Source: Sphingobium sp. CECT 9361
Lineage (GTDB): Bacteria > Pseudomonadota > Alphaproteobacteria > Sphingomonadales > Sphingomonadaceae
Assembly: GCF_918741285.1 (NCBI RefSeq)
Contig: NZ_CAKKNC010000004.1
Span: 124,001-188,000, forward strand
Reading direction: 5' to 3'
DNA: 64,000 bases
Part shown: piece by piece, positions 57,109-64,000 of the stretch
How positions within the stretch are numbered: position 1 is the stretch's first letter
Layout of the letters: each line of letters starts with the position of its first letter
The notes under the pieces: model-generated
The model's input: only the letters and a program-made list of their open reading frames with translations
Database searches by the model: none
Told to the model about the DNA's origin: nothing
Made by a program: the position numbers and the translations under genes

Positions 57109-57560
57109 TGGGGTTGCTGGCCATTCTGCTCATCGGGGTGGCCGGATGGCTTGTCTGGACTGGGCGACTGCAGCGGATAACTGCCAAGGACGGCCTGATG
57201 CTTGGCATCGCCATCGTAGGCGCGGTGATGGCGGCCAAAGGCAAGCCGCTCATCGGCGTGTTGCCGGTGATCGTCTCTGTCATTTACGCGGCGATGCGTA
57301 TCCGCAAACCTGCAAAAGCTGTTCGTGCAGCACCGGATGAAAGCCGTGTCGCGGATGCGCGAGAACTGCTGGGGTTGGCGGCCAATGCTGATGCTGAAGA
57401 CATTCGGGCGGCACATCGTCGTTTGATTGCCACGGTCCATCCCGACAAAGGCGGCACGCAGGCGCTAGCAGCAAAAATCAACGAAGCGCGCGATGTGCTA
57501 TTGCAGCATTATGCGATATTGCACATGCACAATGAACAAGATTCGGGCCGCGATCGGTAA
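57108..57560 (+). CDS. Membrane-anchored J-domain protein
   Basis: 150 residues. Three short hydrophobic segments occupy the first 65 residues ([46 protein letters not shown]). A short C-terminal J domain (about 83-140) has the HPD motif at 111-113, which stimulates DnaK. The layout matches DjlA/TIM14-like membrane J proteins. It is coupled to mipZ by TGATG and lies 34 bases before the phosphomannomutase gene. Confidence 0.9.
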   Translation: MGLLAILLIGVAGWLVWTGRLQRITAKDGLMLGIAIVGAVMAAKGKPLIGVLPVIVSVIYAAMRIRKPAKAVRAAPDESRVADARELLGLAANADAEDIRAAHRRLIATVHPDKGGTQALAAKINEARDVLLQHYAILHMHNEQDSGRDR

Positions 57561-57594
57561 CGCCACGAACAATTTCAGAAAGACAGGAAGACGC

Positions 57595-58977
57595 ATGACG
57601 CACAGTTTTCACCCTACATCTCTGCGCGAATATGACATTCGTGGCATTATCGGCGAAACGCTGGGCGAAGCCGATGCCTATGCCATCGGTCGCGGTTTCG
57701 GCACGCTGATCGGGCGTGCAGGCGGCAAGAAAGTCGCCGTAGGTTATGACGGTCGCGTCAGCTCGCCGATATTGGAGGCCGCTCTCGTCAAAGGTCTCAA
57801 TGAAAGCGGCATCCATGCCGTGCGGATCGGCGAAGGTCCGACCCCGATGCTCTATTACGCCGAAGCCGTGCTGGACGTGGATGGCGGAATCGAAATCACG
57901 GGCAGCCACAACCCTGCCAATTACAACGGTTTCAAGATGGTGTTTCAGCACCGTCCTTTCTTTGGCGCCGATATCCAGCAGCTCGGCACGATGGCGGCAA
58001 ACGGCGATTGGGACGACGGCACTGCCGGGTCGGAAAGCGCCGAGATCATGGATCAGTATGTCGCGCGACTGGTCGAAGGCTTCGACGGTGCAGCCTATCG
58101 TATTGGCTGGGACGCCGGGAATGGCGTGGCCGGGCCGATCGTCGAGAAGCTCATCAAGCTGCTGCCGGGTGAGCATTACACCCTGTTTACCGACGTTGAC
58201 GGCAATTTTCCCAATCATCACCCCGACCCAACCGAGGAAAAGAACCTCGTCGATCTCAAGGCGCTGGTTGCCGACAAGAAACTCGACTTCGGCGTGGCAT
58301 TCGATGGCGATGGTGACCGTATTGGCGCCATCGATGGCGAAGGTCGGGTGATCTGGGGCGATCAGTTGCTGTCGATCTATGCAGAGCCGGTGTTGAAGGA
58401 ACTGCCCGGTGCGACGATCATCGCGGACGTAAAGGCCAGTCAGGCACTGTACGATCGCGTGGCGGAACTGGGCGGCGTGCCTTTGATGTGGAAGACGGGC
58501 CATAGCCTCATCAAGTCGAAGATGAAGGAAACCGGCAGCCCGCTGGCCGGCGAAATGAGCGGTCATATCTTTTTCAAACATGAATATTATGGTTTCGACG
58601 ATGCGCTATACGCTGCCGTCCGTCTGATCCGCGCGGCAACATCGCTGGGCAAGAGCGTCACCCAATTGCGCAGCGAAATGCCCGCCATGGTCAACACACC
58701 CGAAATGCGGTTCCAGGTCGATGAAAGCCGCAAATTTGCTGTCATCGACGAAGTGCTCGCACGTCTGAAGGAATCCGGCGCAACGGTGAATGACACTGAC
58801 GGCGCACGCGTCAACACGCCCGACGGCTGGTGGTTGTTGCGTGCATCCAACACCCAGGATGTGCTGGTTGCCCGCGCAGAAGCCAAGGATCAGGCGGGAC
58901 TCGACAAGCTGCTCGCGCAGATCGATTCGCAACTTGCGGCGTCCGGATTGGAACGCGGCCCGCAAGCGGGACACTGA
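57595..58977 (+). CDS. Phosphomannomutase/phosphoglucomutase
   Basis: 460 residues from the ATG at 57595 with AGGAAG 5 bases upstream. Alpha-D-phosphohexomutase: catalytic Ser104 in [13 protein letters not shown], metal loop DGDGDR (237-242), sugar-binding [10 protein letters not shown], and the C-terminal phosphate loop [15 protein letters not shown]. It resembles AlgC/ManB enzymes that serve mannose- or glucose-1-phosphate synthesis for exopolysaccharide and LPS. The N-terminus [19 protein letters not shown] is typical. No sugar nucleotide genes are adjacent. Confidence 0.94.
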   Translation: MTHSFHPTSLREYDIRGIIGETLGEADAYAIGRGFGTLIGRAGGKKVAVGYDGRVSSPILEAALVKGLNESGIHAVRIGEGPTPMLYYAEAVLDVDGGIEITGSHNPANYNGFKMVFQHRPFFGADIQQLGTMAANGDWDDGTAGSESAEIMDQYVARLVEGFDGAAYRIGWDAGNGVAGPIVEKLIKLLPGEHYTLFTDVDGNFPNHHPDPTEEKNLVDLKALVADKKLDFGVAFDGDGDRIGAIDGEGRVIWGDQLLSIYAEPVLKELPGATIIADVKASQALYDRVAELGGVPLMWKTGHSLIKSKMKETGSPLAGEMSGHIFFKHEYYGFDDALYAAVRLIRAATSLGKSVTQLRSEMPAMVNTPEMRFQVDESRKFAVIDEVLARLKESGATVNDTDGARVNTPDGWWLLRASNTQDVLVARAEAKDQAGLDKLLAQIDSQLAASGLERGPQAGH

Positions 58978-59059
58978 TTTTCGCCTGAGACGCCATATCG
59001 GCCTGTTAAAAACAACAGGACGGCACGCTACCTTCCGTTACGGAAGTCTAGCGTCTTTG

Positions 59060-59195
59060 TAGAGTTGCAATTTTTGCAACCAGTGTTTTGTTTTTCGCAT
59101 TTGCAGCAACCCTTGCTGCGATGCACAACGATCAGGCCTTTCAGGCATCCTCTCCTAAAACTTTCAGGCCGTCCTTCGGGGCGGCCTTTTTTTGT
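59060..59195 (+). ncRNA. Candidate small RNA, three hairpins ending in an intrinsic terminator
   Basis: The gap between the phosphomutase and Lhr genes (268 bases) holds ordered structure. Hairpin 1 is GTTGCAA/TTGCAAC (59064-59080). Hairpin 2 is GCAT-tt-GCAGCAA/TTGCTGC-g-ATGC (59097-59124). A single-stranded stretch contains CCTCTCCTAAAA (59149-59160). The terminator GGCCGTCC/GGGCGGCC with a run of seven or more T lies at 59167-59192. The CUCCU is complementary to Shine-Dalgarno sequences, a common regulatory loop in trans-acting RNAs. A long mRNA leader with an attenuator for the helicase gene is the other reading. No promoter is clear, and I know no family that it matches. Confidence 0.4.
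59167..59195 (+). terminator. Strong intrinsic terminator
   Basis: The stem GGCCGTCC/GGGCGGCC with a TTCG-type loop is followed by a T-rich run. It lies 190 bases past the phosphomutase stop and about 50 bases before the helicase start, so it terminates either read-through or an independent RNA. Confidence 0.85.
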
Positions 59196-59210
59196 TTGGC
59201 GATGGTACTG

Positions 59211-59240
59211 TTGTGGTGTTGGCCAATCGATACCTATATC
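59211..59240 (+). promoter_or_regulatory. Candidate promoter for the Lhr-type helicase gene
   Basis: TTGTGG (59211-59216) and TATATC (59235-59240) are 18 bases apart, and the ATG follows 5 bases later at 59246. A transcript from it would begin at or next to the start codon. A visual match only. Confidence 0.3.
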
Positions 59241-59245
59241 CGTGG

Positions 59246-61657
59246 ATGGCTTCCGCACTTCCCGCCGCTTTGAACGACTGGTTCGCTGCGCGTGGATGGT
59301 CCCCTCGACGCCATCAGCGTGACATGCTGGCCGCGGCGGAGACTGGACAGCATGCGCTGCTTGTCGCACCCACCGGCGCTGGCAAGACTCTTGCCGGGTT
59401 TCTGCCCGTGTTGGCGGATCTCATCGAAACGCAGCATGTCGGGCTGCACACCTTGTATGTATCCCCGCTCAAGGCGCTGGCTGTTGACGTCCAGAGGAAT
59501 TTGCTGACGCCAATCGACGAAATGGATTTGCCGATCCGCGTCGAGACACGAACGGGCGACACCCCCAGCGACCGGAAGGCACGCCAGCGGGTGCGGCCAC
59601 CGCACATATTGCTGACCACGCCGGAATCGCTCTCGCTTTTATTGAGCTATCCCGACGCCGCGCTGTTGTTCACCAATCTCAAAACCGTCATCGTCGATGA
59701 GGTCCATGCCTTCGCAACGCAAAAGCGCGGCGACCTGCTGGCTCTGTGCATGGCGCGGCTGCAGACCATCCATCCCGCTTTGCGGCGTGTCGCCTTGTCC
59801 GCGACGGTGGCCGACGTCGACGCCTACCGCGCCTGGCTTGCACCCGATGGCGACATCAACACTGTCGAAACGGTGATCGGCGAGCAAGGTGCCGACCCCG
59901 TCATCGACATACTGATCCCCGAGGGCCGCGTGCCGTGGTCCGGTCATTCGGGGAAGTACGCCGCCACCCAAGTCATGGCGGAAATCAAGAAACGCCGCAC
60001 GACGCTGGTATTCTGCAATACGCGCGGATTGGCGGAACTGATCTTTCAGGAACTGTGGTCCGCCAACGACGACAATCTTCCCATCGGTATCCACCACGGC
60101 AGTTTGTCGCGAGAAGCACGGCGCAAGGTGGAAAATGCGATGGCCGCCGGTAAACTTCGCGCGCTTGTGGCGACAGCATCACTGGACCTGGGTGTCGACT
60201 GGGGCGATGTGGACTGCGTGATTCAGATGGGCGCCCCCAAAGGCAGCTCACGATTGCTGCAAAGGATCGGGCGCGCCAACCACCGGCTCGACACGCCGAG
60301 CGAAGCGATCGTGATCCCCGGCAATCGATTCGAATATCTCGAAGCGCGTGCGGCGCTCGACGCCGTCGAAGCGGGCGAACGCGATGCCGACGATTTTCGC
60401 CCCGGTGCGCTGGATGTCCTTGCGCAGCACATCATGGGTGTCGCCTGTGCCGGACCGTTTCAGGAAGCAGCGATGCTGGAGGAGATACGGTCCGCCCTCC
60501 CCTATAGTGCGTTGACCGCAGAGGAATTTGCGCGCGTCCTCTCCTTCATCGAAGGCGGCGGATATGCGCTGAAAGCCTATGACCGGTTCAAACGGCTGGT
60601 GAAGGATCCTGACGGGCAATGGCGCGTGGCCCATCCGCAATTCATCGCGCAGCATCGGCTGAACGCAGGCATCATCGTCGATCAGCCTGTACTGAACGTG
60701 CGCTTTGCCAACGGGCGAACGCTGGGTACGGTCGAGGAAGGCTTTGCCGCGCAACTGGCACCGCGCGACTGTTTCTTCTTTTCGGGAACGGCGCTGGAAG
60801 TCGTGAAGATGGATACCACCGATCTGATCGTCCGCGCGACCAGTCGTCCGGCGCGCATCCCCAGTTGGGGTGGAACGCGCATGGCGATGTCGACGCGGCT
60901 GGCCGACAGGGTTCGTGAATTTTTGGCCTCCCCTGACCAATGGCATCGCTTTCCGCCCGACGTTCATGAGTGGCTGGAAACGCAACTGCTACGCTCCGCC
61001 CTCCCCCAGCCAGGACAATTGCTGGTCGAGACCTTCCCGCATGAAGGTCGCGAATATCTCATCTGCTACAGCTTCGAAGGATGGAATGCGCATCAATCGC
61101 TGGGAATGCTGCTGACCCGCCGTATGGAGGCGCAGGGACTGATGCCTGTCGGCTTCGTGGCGAACGACTATGCGCTGGCGATCAACAGCCTGAAACCCGT
61201 CACAGACCCACGCAGCCTGTTCACGCGCGATATCCTGACGGACGAGTTCGTCGAGTGGGTGGAGCAATCGAGCCTGCTCAAGCGGGCGTTCCGCGATGTG
61301 GCGGTCATCAGTGGCCTGATCGAGCGGCAGCATCCGGGCAAACGCAAGACGGGGCGACAGGTGACGTTTTCGACCGATCTTATCTACGATGTGCTCCGCA
61401 AATATGAGCCCGACCATATGCTGATGGATGCCGCATGGGCCGATGCCCGCGCGCGCATGACCGATGTGGGTCGGCTAGGCGATCTGATCGACCGGGCGGC
61501 CGATACGATGCTGCATATCACGCTGGACCGCGTCAGTCCGCTTGCCGTACCCACCCTGATCCTGATGGGTCGCGAGGCGGTGGGGAGTCGCGCGACGGAG
61601 GATGCCTTGCTGGTCGAAGCGGAGGCATTGGTGCGCGAGGCAATGCGGACGGAATAG
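59246..61657 (+). CDS. lhr: Lhr-type DEXH-box helicase (ligase-associated DNA repair group)
   Basis: 803 residues from the ATG at 59246, giving MASALPAALNDWFAARGW; frames further upstream run into the terminator. Superfamily 2: Walker A APTGAGKTLAGF, DEVH box VDEVHAF, SALSATV motif III, GIHHGSLSREARRKVE and QRIGRANHR. The winged-helix and Lhr-core domains follow. In other genomes this group is found beside an ATP-dependent DNA ligase, an exonuclease and the phosphoesterase PdeM. None of these is adjacent here. A DNA repair role is inferred from the family. Confidence 0.92.
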   Translation: MASALPAALNDWFAARGWSPRRHQRDMLAAAETGQHALLVAPTGAGKTLAGFLPVLADLIETQHVGLHTLYVSPLKALAVDVQRNLLTPIDEMDLPIRVETRTGDTPSDRKARQRVRPPHILLTTPESLSLLLSYPDAALLFTNLKTVIVDEVHAFATQKRGDLLALCMARLQTIHPALRRVALSATVADVDAYRAWLAPDGDINTVETVIGEQGADPVIDILIPEGRVPWSGHSGKYAATQVMAEIKKRRTTLVFCNTRGLAELIFQELWSANDDNLPIGIHHGSLSREARRKVENAMAAGKLRALVATASLDLGVDWGDVDCVIQMGAPKGSSRLLQRIGRANHRLDTPSEAIVIPGNRFEYLEARAALDAVEAGERDADDFRPGALDVLAQHIMGVACAGPFQEAAMLEEIRSALPYSALTAEEFARVLSFIEGGGYALKAYDRFKRLVKDPDGQWRVAHPQFIAQHRLNAGIIVDQPVLNVRFANGRTLGTVEEGFAAQLAPRDCFFFSGTALEVVKMDTTDLIVRATSRPARIPSWGGTRMAMSTRLADRVREFLASPDQWHRFPPDVHEWLETQLLRSALPQPGQLLVETFPHEGREYLICYSFEGWNAHQSLGMLLTRRMEAQGLMPVGFVANDYALAINSLKPVTDPRSLFTRDILTDEFVEWVEQSSLLKRAFRDVAVISGLIERQHPGKRKTGRQVTFSTDLIYDVLRKYEPDHMLMDAAWADARARMTDVGRLGDLIDRAADTMLHITLDRVSPLAVPTLILMGREAVGSRATEDALLVEAEALVREAMRTE

Positions 61658-61710
61658 AGGCAGACGGTTAAAATCCACTTGCCAACCGCCAAGAGTAAGG
61701 AATATTGTTA

Positions 61711-61719
61711 TGGTATAAC
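61711..61719 (+). promoter_or_regulatory. Candidate extended -10 promoter for the orphan exbD gene
   Basis: TGGTATAAC matches the extended -10 form TG-N-TATAAT with one mismatch, 18 bases before the ATG at 61738. No clear -35 is seen. The AT-rich context (AATATTGTTATGGTATAACA) stands out from the flanking genes. Confidence 0.45.
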
Positions 61720-61737
61720 ATTATGTGGGAGGGTGGG

Positions 61738-62169
61738 ATGACTGCGTTTGTAAAAGCGGTTGGACATGGCGAAGAGCCGGTCAGTGACATGAACACTACG
61801 CCGCTCATCGATGTGATGCTGGTTTTGCTGATCATGTTCATCATCACCATTCCGATGCAGACTCATGGCATCCGCGTGGACCTACCGCAAAAACCTACAG
61901 AGTCGGTGCTTGATCCCGTCAACACGCTGAAGAACCGACTGACTATCGATGCAACCGACACGATCCGCTGGAACGGCGCGGCGATCGACCGGCTGACGTT
62001 GCGGCGCTATCTCAATCGGACGATGATGCTTCCGGTGGAGCCTGAACTGCAATTCCAGCCCGATGCTCGGACACGCTATGTCACAGTTGACGAAGTGCTG
62101 GCCGATATTCGCCGCGCTGGTGTCACGCACATGGGTTTCGTGGGTAATGAGGACTATGCAGCGTTTTAA
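61738..62169 (+). CDS. exbD: ExbD/TolR family biopolymer transport protein, orphan
   Basis: 143 residues from the ATG at 61738 with GGAGGG 4 bases upstream. One N-terminal membrane helix (about 23-41) carries the essential Asp in MNTTPLIDVMLVLLIMF. A periplasmic ExbD fold follows (RVDLPQKPTES, LTIDATDTIRWNGAAI, VTVDEVLADIRRAGVTHMGF). ExbD works with ExbB and TonB to energise outer-membrane receptors. Neither partner is adjacent, so it may join a complex encoded elsewhere. Its stop overlaps the convergent ThiE-like stop. Confidence 0.88.
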   Translation: MTAFVKAVGHGEEPVSDMNTTPLIDVMLVLLIMFIITIPMQTHGIRVDLPQKPTESVLDPVNTLKNRLTIDATDTIRWNGAAIDRLTLRRYLNRTMMLPVEPELQFQPDARTRYVTVDEVLADIRRAGVTHMGFVGNEDYAAF

Positions 62170-62723
62170 CCGGCGCACTCTAGCCACCCATCAATTGCTG
62201 CCCATCCTTTAGCGCAGGATGGGTGCAATCCGCGCCAGCGACTTGCCGTCATACCGCCCAAGGCGATGACGGGTCGATTGGCCTGTCGCGCCAACATGGC
62301 AAAACGCACACGACCCAGTGTGCGGGATCCGGGATGCGAGCGTGTTGGAAAGACGGGCGAGACAAACAGGATGTCCGCGCCGGACTGCTCAGCGCTTCGC
62401 ATTTCCGGTACATTATGGGCAGGGGCGCTATGGATCAGAGTGTCCGGGCCTTGCGACCGCCCATGCCATCCGTCAGCCTTCCATGCGCGCGCGGTCCGGG
62501 CGTCGTCGGCCAGGAGCAATAAAAGCCGACGCCTGCGCGTAACTGCGCGTACATTGTCGAACAGCCTGCGCCGGGATTTGCGTTTCAGCCCGTAGTGGCG
62601 AAACACGACGCCCGCACCGCGCGGCAGATGGTGCAGCGCTTTCATCAGGGCGTCAGTGCCAATCCGCTCGTCGGTCATCAACCAAAGCGTCGGCAGGGAT
62701 TTTTTGCAGTGACGCGCTGGCAT
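62166..62723 (-). CDS. ThiE/TenI-like thiamine phosphate synthase family protein
   Basis: 185 residues from the ATG at 62723. The family barrel ends GADILFVSPVFPTRSHPGSR and PVIALGGMTASRWRGL. The N-terminus LWLMTDERIGTDALM fits the usual Y-L-I-T-D start. It is basic and shorter than ThiE (about 210), and the motifs for the pyrimidine substrate are weakened, so it may be a TenI-like paralogue rather than the working synthase. It is divergent from yggS by 22 bases. Confidence 0.75.
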   Translation of the reverse strand: MPARHCKKSLPTLWLMTDERIGTDALMKALHHLPRGAGVVFRHYGLKRKSRRRLFDNVRAVTRRRRLLLLLADDARTARAWKADGWHGRSQGPDTLIHSAPAHNVPEMRSAEQSGADILFVSPVFPTRSHPGSRTLGRVRFAMLARQANRPVIALGGMTASRWRGLHPSCAKGWAAIDGWLECAG

Positions 62724-62745
62724 GGGCAGGCTTATAGCAAGCGCC

Positions 62746-63432
62746 ATGACCTCTGCCACTTCTTCTGTCGATGCCGCAACGCGGCTCGCGACTGTCCGCA
62801 ACGACATCGTTCGCGCCGCAGCCCTCACCGGACGTACGGCGCAGGATGTCACCCTCATCGCCGTGTCGAAGACCCATAACGCGGCGGAAATCACGCCGCT
62901 GATCGCGGCGGGACAGCGTGTGTTTGGAGAAAACCGCGTGCAGGAGGCACAGGGCAAATGGCCTGCCTTGCGTACCGATACACCCGATATCACCCTGCAT
63001 CTCGTTGGCCAGTTGCAATCGAACAAGGCCGACGAGGCGGTTGCCCTGTTCGATGCGATCCATTCGTTGGATCGGCCTTCCCTGCTGACCGCACTTGCCA
63101 AGGCGATGGATAAAGCGGGCAAGCAGGTGCCCTGTTTCGTGCAGGTCAATATCGGCGCGGAGGCCCAGAAGGGTGGATGCCCGATCGGGGAAGTCCCTGG
63201 ACTGATCGCGCAGGCACGCGCCGCGGATGTACCGCTGCTCGGCCTGATGTGCGTGCCGCCTGCGGATGTCGAAGCAGCGCCCTATTTCGCATTGCTGGCG
63301 AAGCTCGCGCAGGAGGAAGGGCTGGCTGGCCTCTCCATGGGCATGTCGAGCGATTATGAGACCGCAATCATGCTGGGCGCAACGCATGTGCGTGTCGGCA
63401 CGGCGCTCTTCGGCGGACGGCCTGTCGCATAG
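62746..63432 (+). CDS. yggS: PLP homeostasis protein, YggS/ProsC family
   Basis: 228 residues from the ATG at 62746. A single-domain beta-alpha barrel that binds PLP on Lys42 (LIAVSKTHNA). Other landmarks: RVFGENRVQEAQGKW, LHLVGQLQSNKAD, CFVQVNIGAEAQKGGC, LSMGMSSDYETAIMLGATHV and RVGTALFG. It buffers free PLP and has no known enzyme activity. A bidirectional terminator separates it from the TonB receptor gene. Confidence 0.95.
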   Translation: MTSATSSVDAATRLATVRNDIVRAAALTGRTAQDVTLIAVSKTHNAAEITPLIAAGQRVFGENRVQEAQGKWPALRTDTPDITLHLVGQLQSNKADEAVALFDAIHSLDRPSLLTALAKAMDKAGKQVPCFVQVNIGAEAQKGGCPIGEVPGLIAQARAADVPLLGLMCVPPADVEAAPYFALLAKLAQEEGLAGLSMGMSSDYETAIMLGATHVRVGTALFGGRPVA

Positions 63433-63433
63433 T

Positions 63434-63472
63434 AAAAGGCCCGCCCCATCATGCGGTGGAGCGGGCCTTTAT
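63434..63472. terminator. Bidirectional terminator after yggS
   Basis: AAAAGGCCCGC and GCGGGCCTTT flank a loop of about 16 bases, between convergent genes; T-runs on both strands. Confidence 0.85.
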
Positions 63473-63489
63473 TTGCACCGATCAGACGA

Positions 63490-64000
63490 TTAGAACTTCC
63501 CGCGAAGGGTAACCCCGTAGGTGCGCGGTTCGGCGAGATACGCGGAGATCAACTGGTTCGCCATGACAGCGCCCGATACCCGCCCGAACTGACCGACACT
63601 GGATGTCGAAGGGCTGCTTGACTGTAGCGGGCTGCTGAAGGCAACCTGCGTATAGTCCTTGTTGAAGATGTTCTGTCCCCAGAATTCCACGGCCCAGGCC
63701 TGATTCTTGCCCCTTAAGCCGACACGCGCATTGAAGATCGCAAAACCGTCCTGGCCCTTTTCGGGGAACAGATCGGACCCGGTATTGTAGTCGCTGGTCA
63801 TGCGGCCATCGACATAGAACAAGGCCGAAAGACCGCTTGTGCCGATGTCCGGGGTCCAGGCGACGCTCGCTGTCGTCACGAGTTCCGGAGCGTTCGAGTT
63901 GATGCTGCCGGGCAGCAGGAACAATGCCGGGTCGAGCGGCACCTGACCATTGGAGCTACCGACGAGGCGGTTGGCATATTTTGCACGCGCGTAGGTAAAG
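63490..64000 (-). CDS. TonB-dependent receptor, C-terminal part (5' end outside the window)
   Basis: The frame is open from the window edge for about 169 codons and ends at 63490. Outer-membrane beta-barrel features: alternating strands (TTASVAWTPDIG, SALFYVDGRMTSDYNT, GFAIFNARVGLRGKNQAWAV), the receptor signature EFWGQNIFNKDYTQVAFSS, and the terminal strand RTYGVTLRGKF ending in Phe, required for BAM recognition. The plug domain lies beyond the edge, so the substrate cannot be judged. Confidence 0.92.
   Translation of the reverse strand, partial: FTYARAKYANRLVGSSNGQVPLDPALFLLPGSINSNAPELVTTASVAWTPDIGTSGLSALFYVDGRMTSDYNTGSDLFPEKGQDGFAIFNARVGLRGKNQAWAVEFWGQNIFNKDYTQVAFSSPLQSSSPSTSSVGQFGRVSGAVMANQLISAYLAEPRTYGVTLRGKF

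Overview
The window is a chromosomal segment of an alphaproteobacterium, most likely a sphingomonad (Sphingomonadaceae). The evidence is high-GC coding sequence on both strands together with a family-typical gene set: mipZ and divK for cell-cycle control, an SspB adaptor, an ATP12 chaperone, DUF1489 and DUF3572 proteins, a TonB-dependent receptor, and short palindromic repeats of a type I associate with sphingomonads. It is a dense housekeeping region. I see no phage, insertion sequence, CRISPR array, rRNA or tRNA gene.

Layout. 1-8.5 kb: a Tat-exported aminotransferase cut by the window edge, then ptsP, a RodZ-like protein, cpoB, tilS, ftsH and a small exported protein. 8.5-19.5 kb: a HerA-like ATPase divergent from an orphan chemoreceptor, ppc, a gap of 439 bases, two coupled lipoproteins, a cyclophilin, mgtE, DUF1489 and a lipoprotein. 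19.6-30.3 kb: gyrB, DUF2585, a Bcr/CflA-type exporter, an amino acid permease, then a leftward histidine operon (hisB-yciI-hisH-hisA-hisF-hisE-HIT) and divergent sspB. 30.4-43 kb: fumC, a small protein, gmk, a membrane protein, a leftward operon crcB-rluA-HAD-small membrane protein-ATP12, lipoproteins, rarD, a dihydroorotase, ygfZ and a glutaminyl cyclotransferase. 43-48 kb: a leftward lipopolysaccharide export block (rnd-lptC-lptA-lptB-rpoN) behind a TerC protein. 48-57 kb: a glycine-rich double cold-shock protein, dps, a divergent GDT1-like membrane protein, rpmG, divK, DUF3572-HAD-RidA-acyltransferase, panC and mipZ. 57-64 kb: a membrane J-domain protein, a phosphomannomutase, a structured intergenic region that may encode a small RNA, an Lhr-type helicase, an orphan ExbD, a ThiE-like protein, yggS and a TonB-dependent receptor cut by the edge.

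Many neighbours are translationally coupled through ATGA, TGATG or TAATG overlaps, which supports the operons proposed. Envelope biology dominates: LPS transport, CpoB, RodZ, lipoproteins, ExbD and TonB receptor. Nitrogen-type phosphotransferase (ptsP), sigma-54, and central carbon enzymes (ppc, fumC) are the main metabolic genes.

No clearly new multi-gene system is visible. The most interesting candidates are the structured, terminator-ended region at about 59060-59195, the GDT1-like protein with both signature motifs degraded beside an unrecognised small protein, a lipoprotein with two EF-hand-like loops, and several promoters that sit so close to the start codon that leaderless transcripts are possible.
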